64,000 nucleotides of DNA from Alistipes sp. (GCF_020026455.1 NZ_JAHHQJ010000004.1:124001-188000), one strand, 5' to 3'; counted from the stretch's first letter, positions 9,682 to 19,657 are shown. The notes: generated from the sequence alone by a model not told the origin. Program-made: numbers and translations.

Positions 9682-12600
9682 ATGGCTATGAAACGATACT
9701 TTTTTCCTTTACTGGCAGGGATTGCGGCCGGAATATGCTCGGCTGTCGCAGCGGTGAACTCCGCCGGCGAGATTGCGTCCTGCTATACGGCAAAATCTTA
9801 CGGCGTGGCCGAGGGGTTGAGCAGCCAGCGCGCCTACAAGGTCTGCTGCGACAGGATGGGCGCCGTATGGATTGCGACAATCGACGGAGTGGATCGCTGG
9901 AATGGCCGGACGATGAAACACTACGAACTGACGAGCGACCAGAAGTTCTCGGATGCGTCGGGGCGGACCACCTCCCTGTTCTTTGATCATGAGCAGCGGA
10001 TCTATGCCTACGACAACGCCGGGCGCATCTACCGCTTCGATGCGCTGAGCGACCGATTCGATCTTTTTCTGCGGCTGGCGGACCACGCCGGCGACGGACT
10101 GACCGTCAACGCAATCCGCATCGACCGCCGGTCGGTGATATGGATCGGACTGGACGACGGTCTGTGCCGCTTCGATCCGCGAACCGGCCATTTGGAACGG
10201 ATTCTTGACGAGCGGTTTGTGACCGACATCCTCGAACTTCCCCAAGGAATGTTCGTGGCCTCCATCGACGGAATCAGCGTCTTCTCTCCCGACGGATCGT
10301 GCCTGCGCCACCTTTGCGAAGGGGAATACATCCAGCATCTTTACACCCTGCCTGATGCTAGGCTGCTTTTTGCCGGGACATTCGGCAACGGATTGCATGT
10401 CTTCGACATGGCTACTTGGGAGTTGTGCGACACTCCGGGGCTGCGGCAACTGCCGCATACGCCCGTTCGAAGCATGCTGGCCCTCGACGAACGCACCCTG
10501 CTTGTGGGTTTTGACGGCGACGGCGTCTATGCCGTTGACCCGATCAGCTGGCAGGCGACTCCGCGCTTCACCCGGTCGAACGGCCTGCTCAAGGCCATGG
10601 GCGTCTATTCGATGTGTCTCGATCGCGAGGGCAACATCTGGATCTCAACCTATGCCGGAGGTGTAACCATGCTGACCCCGGAGGAGCATCCCGTACTTTG
10701 GCTGCAGCAGCCTGTTCCCGGAATCGAAGGCCTGGCCGACAACAACGTGAATGCCCTCATGGAGATCCGGCCCGGCGAGCTGTGGATCGGGACGGATGAC
10801 GGTGTGAACATTTACGACATGGAGCGCAATTCCTGGCGCCAGATCCTGGACGGCAGGGTGTGTATCGGAATCGCCTGCAATCGCCAACGAAACCTCGTAG
10901 CCGTCGGCACGTACGGCAACGGTTTGTATGTATACGACAGACACCAACGGAGCGTGACCCATTATCTGCCGGGCAACAGCCCCTTGCAGTCGAACTGCGT
11001 CGTGGCGCTGACCTACGACGACAGCGAGAATCTGTGGATGGCGCAACTTGACAGCAGCGTTCTGGTCCTGGAGCCTTCGGGACGTTGGCGGAAGTCCGAT
11101 GTAGCATGGGCACGGAGTCTGTGCGAATTGGGAGACTCGACCCTGGCGGCCGGCATGGTCGACGGCGTAGCCTTGATGGACAAACACAGCGGCGAGGCCC
11201 GGAAACTGATCGATGCCAGCTCCATATCGGACCACGATGTCAACCTGTTTGTTCAGGCGCTGGTCCCCGCGGGCGACAATCGGCTCTGGCTCGGAACCGA
11301 CGGGGGCGGGCTCTACCGGCTCGATCCGTCCACATGCAGCTACCAGCAGGTGACCACCGACAACCGGCTGCCCTCGAACCGAGTATATAGTCTTGTCTTC
11401 GACCGGAACGACAACCTGTGGATCGGGACAGACCACGGTCTGTCGTGCATGATGCCGGACAGCAACCGACTGATCTACAATCTCAACTACAGATCGGAGA
11501 TGCGCCGCAGTTTCAATCGGTCGGCGGCCCTGCTGCTCTCCGACGGCCGGATCGCCATGGGCAGTACGTCGGGCCTTTTGATCTTCAATCCGGATATCGT
11601 CCACAGCAAACATGAGCCGCATGCCCTGAGGCTGACCGATTTCCGCATTGCCAACATCGACGAAGACGAGACCCGCAGCCTGCAGGCTGTCTGGAACCGG
11701 ATGCTCGAATCCGGATCCATCAGGTTGAGCCACCGCCACAACTCGTTTTCCTTCAATCTGGAGAGTATCAGCTATCGATACGGCGACGATGTGGCCTATC
11801 AGTATTGCCTTGAGGGTTTCGACGGCGAATGGAGCCTATTGAGCCGGGAAGAGCATGTCCAATACAAGAATCTCCCTCCGGGCAGCTACCTTTTCCGGGT
11901 GCGCTCTTACAGCATCAACAGCGGGGCGCAACTCGACGAGCGAAGCGTAGGGATTGTCATCCGGCCTCCCTGGTGGCTGCGCTGGTGGGCATGGGCCCTC
12001 TATGGGGCGATCATCGTCGCGGGCGCCTGCTCCCTGTGGCGCTACAAACGCCGCAAACTGCAGATGCGCTACATGAACGAGAAGATGAATTTCTTTGTCA
12101 GCATCGCACACGACATCCGAACGCCCCTGACCCTGGTTCAGGCTCCGCTCGATATTCTGGATATGAACGGCAATCTGGACGGGAATGCCCGTCATCAGTT
12201 GGGACTGGCCCGTCGAAGTCTGCACAAGTTGCTGGAGATGCTGTCCCAGCTTTTCGAGGTCGAGCGGATGGATCATCCGGACCGGAAGCCACAGTGTGTG
12301 CCGATTGCACTGCGGCTTGCGATCGACGAGATCACAACCGCATTTGTCCCGCTCTGCCAGCATGAAGGCATAGCGCTGCAGGTTGGCGAAGTGGCCGAGG
12401 GGCTGCATGTCGATGCCGACATGGGGCTGTTGACCCGGATTCTGAACAACCTGCTCTCCAATGCCGTAAAATACACGCCTTCCGGCGGATGGGTGCGCCT
12501 CGACGTCGCGGCGTCGCATCACACGGTGCGCATATCCGTCGCCGACAACGGGATCGGCATTGCCGCAGATGAACAGCAGAAGTTGTTCACGAGTTTTTTC

Positions 12601-13602
12601 AGAGCCAGCAATGCCGTCAATTCGCAGGCTTCGGGGGTCGGCCTGGGCCTGCTGCAGGCCAAACGGTTCGCACGGTTGCTGGGCGGAGACGTGACCTTCA
12701 CCTCGCAAGAGGGAAAGGGATCAACCTTTACGCTTTCGCTGCGCCAAAGCGAGGGCTCGCGTGCGGTTGACTGCGAAGAGCCTCCGGTCGAAGAGCCTAT
12801 CGAAGAGCCGGAACCGTCCTCTGCCCGGGATACAATCCTGGTCGTCGAAGACAATGCCGATCTCAGGCGATTCCTCTACGAACTTTTTTCACCGACATAT
12901 CGGGTCGTATCACGCGGCGATGCGGCTGCGGCCCTCGAATACCTCGAAACGGAGTATCCAAGCATCATCCTCTCGGACGTGATGATGATCGGCATGCAGG
13001 GCGACGAGATGTGCCGAATGATCAAGAACAACCCCGTGACGGCCGGCATTCCGGTACTGCTGCTGACGGCCAAGGCAACCAGCAAGGCGATGATCGAAGG
13101 ACTGGAGATGGGGGCAGACGACTATATCACGAAACCCTTCGACGTAGCCGTCCTCAAGGCCAAGGTGCACATGCACATTGCCAACCGCCACCGGCTGCAT
13201 CGGTATTATGGAAGGATCGCCCTGAGCCGCGATGATGCGGCGTCCATCGTCGGGGAGACAGACGCGAACATACAGCCCAACGAAGCCGACTGCGATTTTG
13301 TGAAGAAAGCCCGCGAGATCGTCGAGAAGCATCTGGGCGATGCCGAATTCGACATCAGGTCCCTGTGCCTCGAAATGGCCATGTGCCGCACGCTCTTCTA
13401 TGAGCGACTGAAGATGCTTGTGGGGCAAACTCCGCAGGAGTTCATCCGCATGATCCGGCTCGACCATGCCGAACGACTTCTTTCGCAGGGCGAGGCGGTG
13501 ATCGACGTGGCGCTTAAGACCGGATTCGTCAATGTCAAATATTTCAGCACCGTATTCAAGAAACACTACGGCGTGCCTCCGAGCAAGTACCACGCAAAAT
13601 AA
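9682..13602 (+). CDS. Hybrid two-component system sensor/regulator (HTCS) of the glycan locus
   Basis: A 1306-residue protein combining sensor, kinase and regulator. The order is signal peptide, two beta-propeller-type halves made of Reg_prop repeats (many xxxNxWIGTDxGL units, about 30-690), a Y_Y_Y domain, one membrane helix (about 765-785), HisKA with phospho-acceptor His810 in SIAHDIRTPLTL, a HATPase domain, a receiver with Asp1099 in IILSDVMM, and an AraC-type helix-turn-helix (about 1200-1304). HTCS proteins bind an oligosaccharide in the periplasm and switch on the neighbouring SusCD operon. The start could be 9682 or the ATG at 9688. The promoter box at 9664-9671 leaves a leader of only a few bases, so 9688 is slightly easier to accept. 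Confidence 0.96.
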   Translation: MAMKRYFFPLLAGIAAGICSAVAAVNSAGEIASCYTAKSYGVAEGLSSQRAYKVCCDRMGAVWIATIDGVDRWNGRTMKHYELTSDQKFSDASGRTTSLFFDHEQRIYAYDNAGRIYRFDALSDRFDLFLRLADHAGDGLTVNAIRIDRRSVIWIGLDDGLCRFDPRTGHLERILDERFVTDILELPQGMFVASIDGISVFSPDGSCLRHLCEGEYIQHLYTLPDARLLFAGTFGNGLHVFDMATWELCDTPGLRQLPHTPVRSMLALDERTLLVGFDGDGVYAVDPISWQATPRFTRSNGLLKAMGVYSMCLDREGNIWISTYAGGVTMLTPEEHPVLWLQQPVPGIEGLADNNVNALMEIRPGELWIGTDDGVNIYDMERNSWRQILDGRVCIGIACNRQRNLVAVGTYGNGLYVYDRHQRSVTHYLPGNSPLQSNCVVALTYDDSENLWMAQLDSSVLVLEPSGRWRKSDVAWARSLCELGDSTLAAGMVDGVALMDKHSGEARKLIDASSISDHDVNLFVQALVPAGDNRLWLGTDGGGLYRLDPSTCSYQQVTTDNRLPSNRVYSLVFDRNDNLWIGTDHGLSCMMPDSNRLIYNLNYRSEMRRSFNRSAALLLSDGRIAMGSTSGLLIFNPDIVHSKHEPHALRLTDFRIANIDEDETRSLQAVWNRMLESGSIRLSHRHNSFSFNLESISYRYGDDVAYQYCLEGFDGEWSLLSREEHVQYKNLPPGSYLFRVRSYSINSGAQLDERSVGIVIRPPWWLRWWAWALYGAIIVAGACSLWRYKRRKLQMRYMNEKMNFFVSIAHDIRTPLTLVQAPLDILDMNGNLDGNARHQLGLARRSLHKLLEMLSQLFEVERMDHPDRKPQCVPIALRLAIDEITTAFVPLCQHEGIALQVGEVAEGLHVDADMGLLTRILNNLLSNAVKYTPSGGWVRLDVAASHHTVRISVADNGIGIAADEQQKLFTSFFRASNAVNSQASGVGLGLLQAKRFARLLGGDVTFTSQEGKGSTFTLSLRQSEGSRAVDCEEPPVEEPIEEPEPSSARDTILVVEDNADLRRFLYELFSPTYRVVSRGDAAAALEYLETEYPSIILSDVMMIGMQGDEMCRMIKNNPVTAGIPVLLLTAKATSKAMIEGLEMGADDYITKPFDVAVLKAKVHMHIANRHRLHRYYGRIALSRDDAASIVGETDANIQPNEADCDFVKKAREIVEKHLGDAEFDIRSLCLEMAMCRTLFYERLKMLVGQTPQEFIRMIRLDHAERLLSQGEAVIDVALKTGFVNVKYFSTVFKKHYGVPPSKYHAK

Positions 13603-13657
13603 CAGGGAACAAACCTGCCGCGCAAGCAATCAAACCCTGCGAGGCCCGTTTTGGGGA

Positions 13658-13665
13658 TATCTTTG
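13658..13665 (+). promoter_or_regulatory. Probable -7 box for the GH5 gene
   Basis: TATCTTTG matches TAnnTTTG and lies 27 bp before the GH5 start codon. No convincing TTTG is visible about 18 bp upstream, so the promoter may be weak or need an activator. It suggests that the GH5 gene is transcribed separately from the hybrid regulator. Confidence 0.5.
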
Positions 13666-13692
13666 TAAGGCAGAAACTTAAAATACTGACCT

Positions 13693-15201
13693 ATGAAAAG
13701 ATCTATCCTGAAACTGCTTTTCCTGTGCCTTTCGGGCCCGATGTGCGGGAGCTGCTCGGCCAATGCGGCCCCAGAAGAGGTTGCCGGCCTGTCTCTCCGT
13801 CGGGTTTCCGCCCACACGCTGCCGGCCGCCGGCGGTGACCTGAACATCACATGCGCCTCAGCGCTGCCCGTTAGCGCACAGAGCGATCAGCCCTGGCTGG
13901 TCGAAAAATCGACATCGACACAAGGAGATGCAACGACCTTTACCTTCGCGGCCTCCGAGAACGGGGAGACACAACGCGAAGCAACCCTCACCTTCTTCTC
14001 CGGAAACGAGCATCTCTCGCTGACAATCACCCAGCAACGCCGGCACGTGAAGCCCGCGATTCCGGCGACTCCGGCCGGCGAATTTGCCATGAAGCTGACC
14101 CCGGGCTGGAATCTGGGCAATCAACTCGATGCCCACACAAACGGCGTGGCCGACGAAACAGCCTGGGGCAACATGGCCGCGACACAGAAACTTTTCAATC
14201 GAATCAAACAGCTGGGATTCAAGTCGGTCCGTATCCCCGTCACCTGGATGGGACGAACGGGCGCCGCTCCCGACTATCAGATCGAGAAGGCATGGCTGGA
14301 TCGCGTGGAACAGGTGGTCGGATACGCCCGCACGTGCGGCCTGCACGCCATCATCAACATCCATCACGACGGGTGCGGATCCGATTACTGGCTGAATATC
14401 AAGAGAGCCGCAGCCGACGCCGCCTACAACGACGAGGTGAAGGCCCGGTTGAGTGCTTTGTGGCGTCAAATTGCAGTGCGTTTCCAGGATATGGACGAAT
14501 TTCTGATCTTCGAGATGATGAACGAGATCCAGGACGGCGGTTGGGGAAACGGAGACAACCTCCAGGACGGAGGACGGCAGTATGCCGTTCTGAACGAGTG
14601 GAACCAGCTTGCGGTCAAAACCGTCCGTGCCACAGGCGGCAAGAATGCCACGCGCTATCTGGCAGTTGCAGGCTACAGTGCCAATCCGCGGCTGACGATC
14701 GACCATTTGGTGCTGCCCGAAGATTCGGCCAAGGATCGTCTGCTGATCTCGGTTCACAGCTACGATCCGACCGAGTATGCGATTGACGCCCGCTACTCCG
14801 AATGGGGTCATACCGCCGCTCCCGACAAGAAGGCGCCGCAGGGTGATGAGGATTTTATCCGGACGATGTGTGCCAATCTGTACGACAAGTATGTTTCGAA
14901 GGGGATTCCGGTCTATTTCGGAGAGTGCGGCAGTGTACATCGGGCCGATGCACGGGCCGAGAGCTTCCGCAAATACTACATCGAATATTTCTGCAAGGCC
15001 GCCACGACCTACGGGATTGCGGCCTTCTACTGGGACAATGGCAACAGCGGAGTTGGCAAAGAGAGTTTCGGGCTGATCAACCACTCGAGCGGAGCCTTCC
15101 TCAACAACGGCAAAGAGATCGTCGACCGAATCATTCGCGCCTGCACGGAACAGGACGAAAACTACACGCTCGAATTCGTCCGGGACAACGCCCCCGAATA
15201 G
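13693..15201 (+). CDS. GH5 family endo-glucanase lipoprotein with N-terminal BACON domain
   Basis: A 502-residue protein. The N-terminus is a signal sequence with lipobox-like GPMCGSC. A BACON-type immunoglobulin-like domain follows (about 37-115; QPWLVEKSTSTQGDATTFTFAASENGE, ending LTITQQ). The GH5 catalytic domain begins near TPGWNLGNQLDA, with NIHHDG, the acid/base Glu278 in MMNEIQ and the nucleophile Glu411 in VYFGECGS. BACON-GH5 lipoproteins in Bacteroidetes are surface endo-glucanases that cut beta-1,4-linked glucans such as xyloglucan, mixed-linkage glucan or glucomannan. Nearby GH3 but no GH31, GH43 or GH2 enzymes argues against a complete xyloglucan locus. The GH5 subfamily cannot be fixed by eye. 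Confidence 0.93.
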   Translation: MKRSILKLLFLCLSGPMCGSCSANAAPEEVAGLSLRRVSAHTLPAAGGDLNITCASALPVSAQSDQPWLVEKSTSTQGDATTFTFAASENGETQREATLTFFSGNEHLSLTITQQRRHVKPAIPATPAGEFAMKLTPGWNLGNQLDAHTNGVADETAWGNMAATQKLFNRIKQLGFKSVRIPVTWMGRTGAAPDYQIEKAWLDRVEQVVGYARTCGLHAIINIHHDGCGSDYWLNIKRAAADAAYNDEVKARLSALWRQIAVRFQDMDEFLIFEMMNEIQDGGWGNGDNLQDGGRQYAVLNEWNQLAVKTVRATGGKNATRYLAVAGYSANPRLTIDHLVLPEDSAKDRLLISVHSYDPTEYAIDARYSEWGHTAAPDKKAPQGDEDFIRTMCANLYDKYVSKGIPVYFGECGSVHRADARAESFRKYYIEYFCKAATTYGIAAFYWDNGNSGVGKESFGLINHSSGAFLNNGKEIVDRIIRACTEQDENYTLEFVRDNAPE

Positions 15202-15228
15202 GACCCACAATTGACCCGAAAGCAGAAG

Positions 15229-15250
15229 AAAACCGCAGTCGTGCGGTTTT
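15229..15250. terminator. Terminator after the GH5 gene
   Basis: AAAACCGCA and TGCGGTTTT form a perfect 9-bp stem with a GTCG loop, 28 bp after the GH5 stop codon. The A and T ends let it work in both directions, separating the glycan locus from the next minus-strand genes. Confidence 0.8.
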
Positions 15251-15409
15251 CTTCGCAGTTTCGGGTGTCGGGTGTTTCCGTTTCGGCCGGATCCGCTGGC
15301 TGCCACAGTACCATAACTCGCTATCGGGCAGTGCCGGACAGACAGGTATCGCCCAAATTACACCGGGCAGGCATCCCGGAAAAGTTCATAGATCCGTTTA
15401 AGAATCCCT

Positions 15410-17674
15410 TCAGTTGAAAATGAAGGGAATGCTGCCGACAAAGGAGATTGGCGTTTCCTTCCACACGGCAGGAGCAAACGTCATGCGGTAGATGCAGTCA
15501 CAAACCGCCTGCGCCAACAGCGGGTGGGGATCGCCGTTTACCTTCACGCCGCTGACGACACCGTCGGCCTCAATGGTCACATCCACCGTCATCCTGCCGG
15601 AAAGCCCTTGCTCGACAGCCTCCTCCGGCTTCTTGAGCGACTGCGCCAGGACCACGTGCCACTCGTCCGGCATTCCGGTCCGGGGATTGATCGGCTTTGC
15701 CGGCCGGAAGCCGGGATCGAAATAATCCACCTCTTCCGGTCCGAATTCCCAGTACTGACTCCAGTCAACGACGATCCGCCGGCTCTCCGTCAACGTCCGG
15801 GCATAGGCCACACCCATGTTCAAATGGCCCTGAATGTAGTCACGGAATCCCCGCACAACCTGTTCCATGTCCACCCTCAGGCCGCTTGTCTCCCGTCGAT
15901 CGGGCCGATCATAGGCCGCGCCATGGCGGAACGAGGTCAGGGCGTCCAGACCTTTGACATAAGCCATCCCGTATATGATATTTCCCGCCCGGGCCGACAC
16001 CTCCCGTTCCCGGGTCAAGGCTTCTTCCAGAGCGGCAGGTGCTGCATCGCCAGCCTCGGGGGCACACATGGAGCGTTCGATCAGCTCCCTGTGCTTCCTC
16101 AACCCGGCTTCGAATGCCGTGAAAATATCAGCCTGCCCCTCGGGGCTGAGGAGCGCCGTGCGGAGGAGTTGCCCGTCGTCGACCGCAAGACCATCGTCGG
16201 CCGATGCCAACAGCGACGCCTGCACCACGCCCGCAGCGTATGAAATCCGCTCATCGGAGGCAAGCAACGCATTCCACTCCTCCGCGGAGAGCTCGGCCCC
16301 CTCTTTCAAGGTCGCGGAGGCGCCTCTCACCTTCGGGGCATCGAACTTTGCAACCACGCAAGCCGGCAGACCGGCATCCGCAGCGCCGTTTGCCACGCAA
16401 CCGTCCGCCTCGGAGAGGCCCGAACCCGTGTCGCGGTTCCGGTCCGGGGATTTTCCCGTGCGCAGGCACTCCAGAAGTTCCCCGCACAGCCTGCGGTCGA
16501 TTTCCACCCGGGATTGTTCGCCCTCCGACGGGACAAATACCCTTATGTCGGCAACGGCCCGACTCCGCTCGGCCGGCATCCAGAGCAACAGGCTGTCGCC
16601 CTGCAGGGCCGTTCGGTAGCATTTCCCCGTCGGGCCGGCTTCCTGCACTCCGGCATCATCCTCCGCCGAAGATTCGTCTTCAGACATAAAGCGCTCCAGC
16701 GTCTCCTCCAGATTGTCCGGGTCGATGCCCTTACGCGCCATCCACTCTTCGAACGCAACCGTCCCCGTACCATACTGCAGCAGGTCGTCGAGATCTCCTG
16801 TCGCGGCCGTTGAAGAGGAGGGTTTGTACCAGACGCTGTCCCTGCAATAAAAGTATTCCACCGGTTTCAGTTTCTCGAGAGTGGGTTCATCGGCCGCAAG
16901 GATAAATCCCCGGCTGTCGACCTTCTCGATGGAAAAGGTCTTGCTGCCCCACGTCACCTCCACCGGCTCGTCGCCGAAGCCGGCTATGGGAACCGTGATG
17001 CGATCGTATTCCGAAGGCATGCAGAAGGAGAGGGAGATCTCTCCGCCGCCAACCTCCGACCAGGGCACGGTCAGTGGGATCTGTATGCCAAACCAGATGT
17101 CCGACATGCCGTCGGCCCCGGCATCATCGCCTCCCTCAAGCAGATAGATATCTTCCTCGGGGTGAAGATAGACCGGTTGGCCCTGCCGGTCGGTCAAATG
17201 GAGCTGCAAATCGGTCTCCAGTCCGAAGAACAGATCTTTACGAAATCCCGTGAAGTTGCCGTTTTCGTTCTTGTGGTACCATTTTTCCCACAGCCCGGAT
17301 CCTTTCCAGCCGCCAAAAGAGCCGGATCCTTCTTTCTTTCCGCGCAGCATAAGGCAACAATAACCAGGCGCATCCTCTTTCGGTTCGAGGGACGCATGCT
17401 CGAAACAGGCAAACAGTCTGGACAAATTCTTGTCGAAGCCCCTGTTCCCGTATTTGTCCGTCCATTCATCCCATGGGAGCACCTCCTGTCTGAGCTCCGC
17501 CCTGTCGGCCGATAAATCGAGTCCGTCGAACACGAGCCCGGTCTCATAGCGATACAACAGCTCAAGCTGTTCCAAAGCCTCTTTTTTCTCGTCTTCAGTC
17601 ATTTTCGTCTTGTTTTGCGCCCAGGCTCCAAGTGTCAGACACACAAACAGGCAGGCGGTTGATAATCTTTTCAT
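15410..17674 (-). CDS. Secreted protein with TonB-type C-terminal domain and FKBP_N-like helical segments
   Basis: A 754-residue secreted protein; the start at 17674 gives a good signal peptide (MKRLSTACLFVCLTLGAWAQ), better than the GTG/ATG choices 10-11 codons upstream. I do not recognise the first 450 residues. From about 470 the segment ISYAAGVVQASLLASADDG and a later IIYGMAYVKGLDALTSF...VVRGFRDYIQGHLNMGV resemble the helical N-terminal dimerisation module of FKBP-type isomerases, but no isomerase domain follows. The last 65 residues (GLSGRMTVDVTIEADGVVSGVKV to IPFIF) match the TonB C-terminal fold. It is a diverged tandem paralog of the gene just upstream. Function unknown; an envelope role is likely. 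Confidence 0.75.
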   Translation of the reverse strand: MKRLSTACLFVCLTLGAWAQNKTKMTEDEKKEALEQLELLYRYETGLVFDGLDLSADRAELRQEVLPWDEWTDKYGNRGFDKNLSRLFACFEHASLEPKEDAPGYCCLMLRGKKEGSGSFGGWKGSGLWEKWYHKNENGNFTGFRKDLFFGLETDLQLHLTDRQGQPVYLHPEEDIYLLEGGDDAGADGMSDIWFGIQIPLTVPWSEVGGGEISLSFCMPSEYDRITVPIAGFGDEPVEVTWGSKTFSIEKVDSRGFILAADEPTLEKLKPVEYFYCRDSVWYKPSSSTAATGDLDDLLQYGTGTVAFEEWMARKGIDPDNLEETLERFMSEDESSAEDDAGVQEAGPTGKCYRTALQGDSLLLWMPAERSRAVADIRVFVPSEGEQSRVEIDRRLCGELLECLRTGKSPDRNRDTGSGLSEADGCVANGAADAGLPACVVAKFDAPKVRGASATLKEGAELSAEEWNALLASDERISYAAGVVQASLLASADDGLAVDDGQLLRTALLSPEGQADIFTAFEAGLRKHRELIERSMCAPEAGDAAPAALEEALTREREVSARAGNIIYGMAYVKGLDALTSFRHGAAYDRPDRRETSGLRVDMEQVVRGFRDYIQGHLNMGVAYARTLTESRRIVVDWSQYWEFGPEEVDYFDPGFRPAKPINPRTGMPDEWHVVLAQSLKKPEEAVEQGLSGRMTVDVTIEADGVVSGVKVNGDPHPLLAQAVCDCIYRMTFAPAVWKETPISFVGSIPFIFN

Positions 17675-17703
17675 GGCAAAAGGTATTGATTTGTTTTCAA
17701 TCA

Positions 17704-19416
17704 TCAAAACAGCACAGGGACACGCGCCACGGAGGCAACCCGTTCTCCGCGATACATCGCCGGCGTAAACTTCATGCGACAGATGCAGTTCGCCACGGTT
17801 TCACCCAAAACCGGATGCGGCGAACTCTCAATTTCGACCTTACGCACCGCGCCGTCGGCCTCAATGACCACAAGCGCCACGACCCGCCCCGAAATCCCCT
17901 TTCCGGCAATCTCCTGCGGGGTTTCAATCAGCAGCGGCAGAAGGGCCTCCCATTCGCCCGGCACCCCGGTCGGCGTATAAATCGGTCGGGCCGGCTGGAA
18001 GTCGTTTTCCGACAGGACCACATCCTCCGTATCCGTTTCGTAGAGGTGCCAGTCCACGGCATTGCGCCCCCGGGTCAGCGTATGGGCATACTCCACGCCC
18101 ATGTTCAAGCGCCCGTCCAAATAGTCGCCGAAACCTTCAATCGTCTTGTCGACGTCAAGTTCCAAACCGCCGGCAATCTGCTTCCCCGGGATGTCCCATG
18201 CCGCACCGGCCCGGTAGATGTCAACGGCATCCATCCCGGACATGAAGGCGTAGCCGAGGGCCCGATTTCGGCGGTATGCCCAGCTCCAGGCTGTCTTCAT
18301 CGCCTGGTGCATCAGACCGATCCGGTCGGGATCCTGGCCTTCGATTGCCGTCCGGAAGTCTTCCATGATTGCCACTGAAGCCCTCAAGCCCTCCTCAAAG
18401 GCGGCGATGACGGCGGGGCGGCGCTCCGGGGCGAGGAACACGGCATCGAATTCGGCCCTATGGTCCCTCTCCACAAACCATTTATAGTCCATGATCCATT
18501 CGGCCTGGACGACACCCGCCGCATACGAAATCTGCTCGTTGGGAGCCAACAGGGCATTTCGTTCGTCGGGGGTGAGCCTTTCCCCCGCCTTCAGGTTGCG
18601 GATAGCCTCCGGAACCGCAGGAGATGCAAATTTCGCAACAGCCGAGGCCAGCGCTTCGGAGCGGGTGACACCACGATTTACCGCAGCAGAGTCGATCCAC
18701 TCCGGACGAATGAGCGCATCGTCGGCATACTCCTGCCACCAAAAACAGGGCCTGTTGTGCCTGGCAAGGTCGTAACGCCGATCCTTTTCTTCCCGGAGAA
18801 AAGAGAGCCATTCGTCGAACAGCGCATCGTATGCCCCGGAAAGGGCTTCGCCGGAAGAGGTCGTATCGCGTTTGGCGAGGTTCAGCACATCCGCAATAAC
18901 CGCATCAATGGTCCCCAGCTCCGGGTCGGGATTCGCAGAGTATGCCCCCATCAGCGCCCCGGCCTTGAAGCTGCTGCCTTCCAGACCGGCAGTGTGCTCT
19001 TCCAGCTTCCGCAGCCGCAGCCTCAGAGACGAAAAATCCCTTAGGACCAGCTCCTTCCAATGCCTCGTGCCAAAATCATAGCCATCGTGAAGATAGCGGG
19101 CATACTTTTCCCGGTAGGTTTTCGCCGGGACAGAGTCGTGGACGAGCATTTCGTAAGCCGTCGTATAGCACAAGCCGAATACGATCGGATCCAGCACGCC
19201 GGTTTTGGCTCCGGGGCGCGGGAAGAGGATCTTCGGTCCGGCCGCCGCCCCGACCGTTGCAACCTCCTCCAGCTCCTTTGTCGCCACGACATCCGGCTCT
19301 TCCCGGCAGAGGGAATCCAAAATCGGGTTCCCTCCGGCTGTCATCCTGTGGTCGTTTTGGGCCCATCCCGCCGACAGGATACAGACCAAAGCGGCGGCGG
19401 TCAATCTCTTCTTCAT
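17704..19416 (-). CDS. Secreted protein with TonB-type C-terminal domain, paralog of the next gene
   Basis: A 570-residue protein with signal peptide MKKRLTAAALVCILSAGWAQ. Residues 1-280 are unrecognised. Residues about 295-350 (ISYAAGVVQAEWIMDY ... AAFEEGLRAS) and 384-445 (LGYAFMSGMDAVDIYRAG ... EGFGDYLDGRLNMGVEYAHTLT) look like two copies of an FKBP_N-type helical module. Residues about 506-568 form a TonB C-terminal domain (GISGRVVALVVIEADGAVRKVEI). The same order, with shared words such as SYAAGVVQA and LNMGV-YA-TLT, occurs in the following gene 29 bp downstream, so the pair arose by duplication and is probably co-transcribed. Free TonB C-terminal domains occur in many Bacteroidetes secreted proteins without a proven energy role. 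Substrate and partner are unknown. Confidence 0.75.
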   Translation of the reverse strand: MKKRLTAAALVCILSAGWAQNDHRMTAGGNPILDSLCREEPDVVATKELEEVATVGAAAGPKILFPRPGAKTGVLDPIVFGLCYTTAYEMLVHDSVPAKTYREKYARYLHDGYDFGTRHWKELVLRDFSSLRLRLRKLEEHTAGLEGSSFKAGALMGAYSANPDPELGTIDAVIADVLNLAKRDTTSSGEALSGAYDALFDEWLSFLREEKDRRYDLARHNRPCFWWQEYADDALIRPEWIDSAAVNRGVTRSEALASAVAKFASPAVPEAIRNLKAGERLTPDERNALLAPNEQISYAAGVVQAEWIMDYKWFVERDHRAEFDAVFLAPERRPAVIAAFEEGLRASVAIMEDFRTAIEGQDPDRIGLMHQAMKTAWSWAYRRNRALGYAFMSGMDAVDIYRAGAAWDIPGKQIAGGLELDVDKTIEGFGDYLDGRLNMGVEYAHTLTRGRNAVDWHLYETDTEDVVLSENDFQPARPIYTPTGVPGEWEALLPLLIETPQEIAGKGISGRVVALVVIEADGAVRKVEIESSPHPVLGETVANCICRMKFTPAMYRGERVASVARVPVLF

Positions 19417-19588
19417 AGTGTGCTCAGAATCTTGTCCCAGTCCTTGTCAATCCGTCGCTGAGATCGAATTGACACTGATTTTGTAAAAGTAATAAAAAAA
19501 AATCGATTTCCGAAGATTCGGGCGCCCCTAAAAGCCCTTCGCCATACGCATGAAGCCCTTTTCCCGGGCCGCGCCGGCGTCCGTTCAC

Positions 19589-19615
19589 AAAAAAATCCCC
19601 CGCCGAAGCAGGGGA
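19589..19615 (-). terminator. Strong terminator for the Pro/Glu-rich secreted protein gene
   Basis: Read on the minus strand, an 8-bp GC-rich stem (arms at 19608-19615 and 19596-19603, one G-U pair) is closed by a UUCG tetraloop and followed by seven T (19595-19589). This is a textbook intrinsic terminator. It makes the small gene upstream a separate unit from the paralog pair. Confidence 0.85.
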
Positions 19616-19657
19616 CCAGGCAAACAATTGTTGAACTAAATGATTTCGGGCGTAAGA

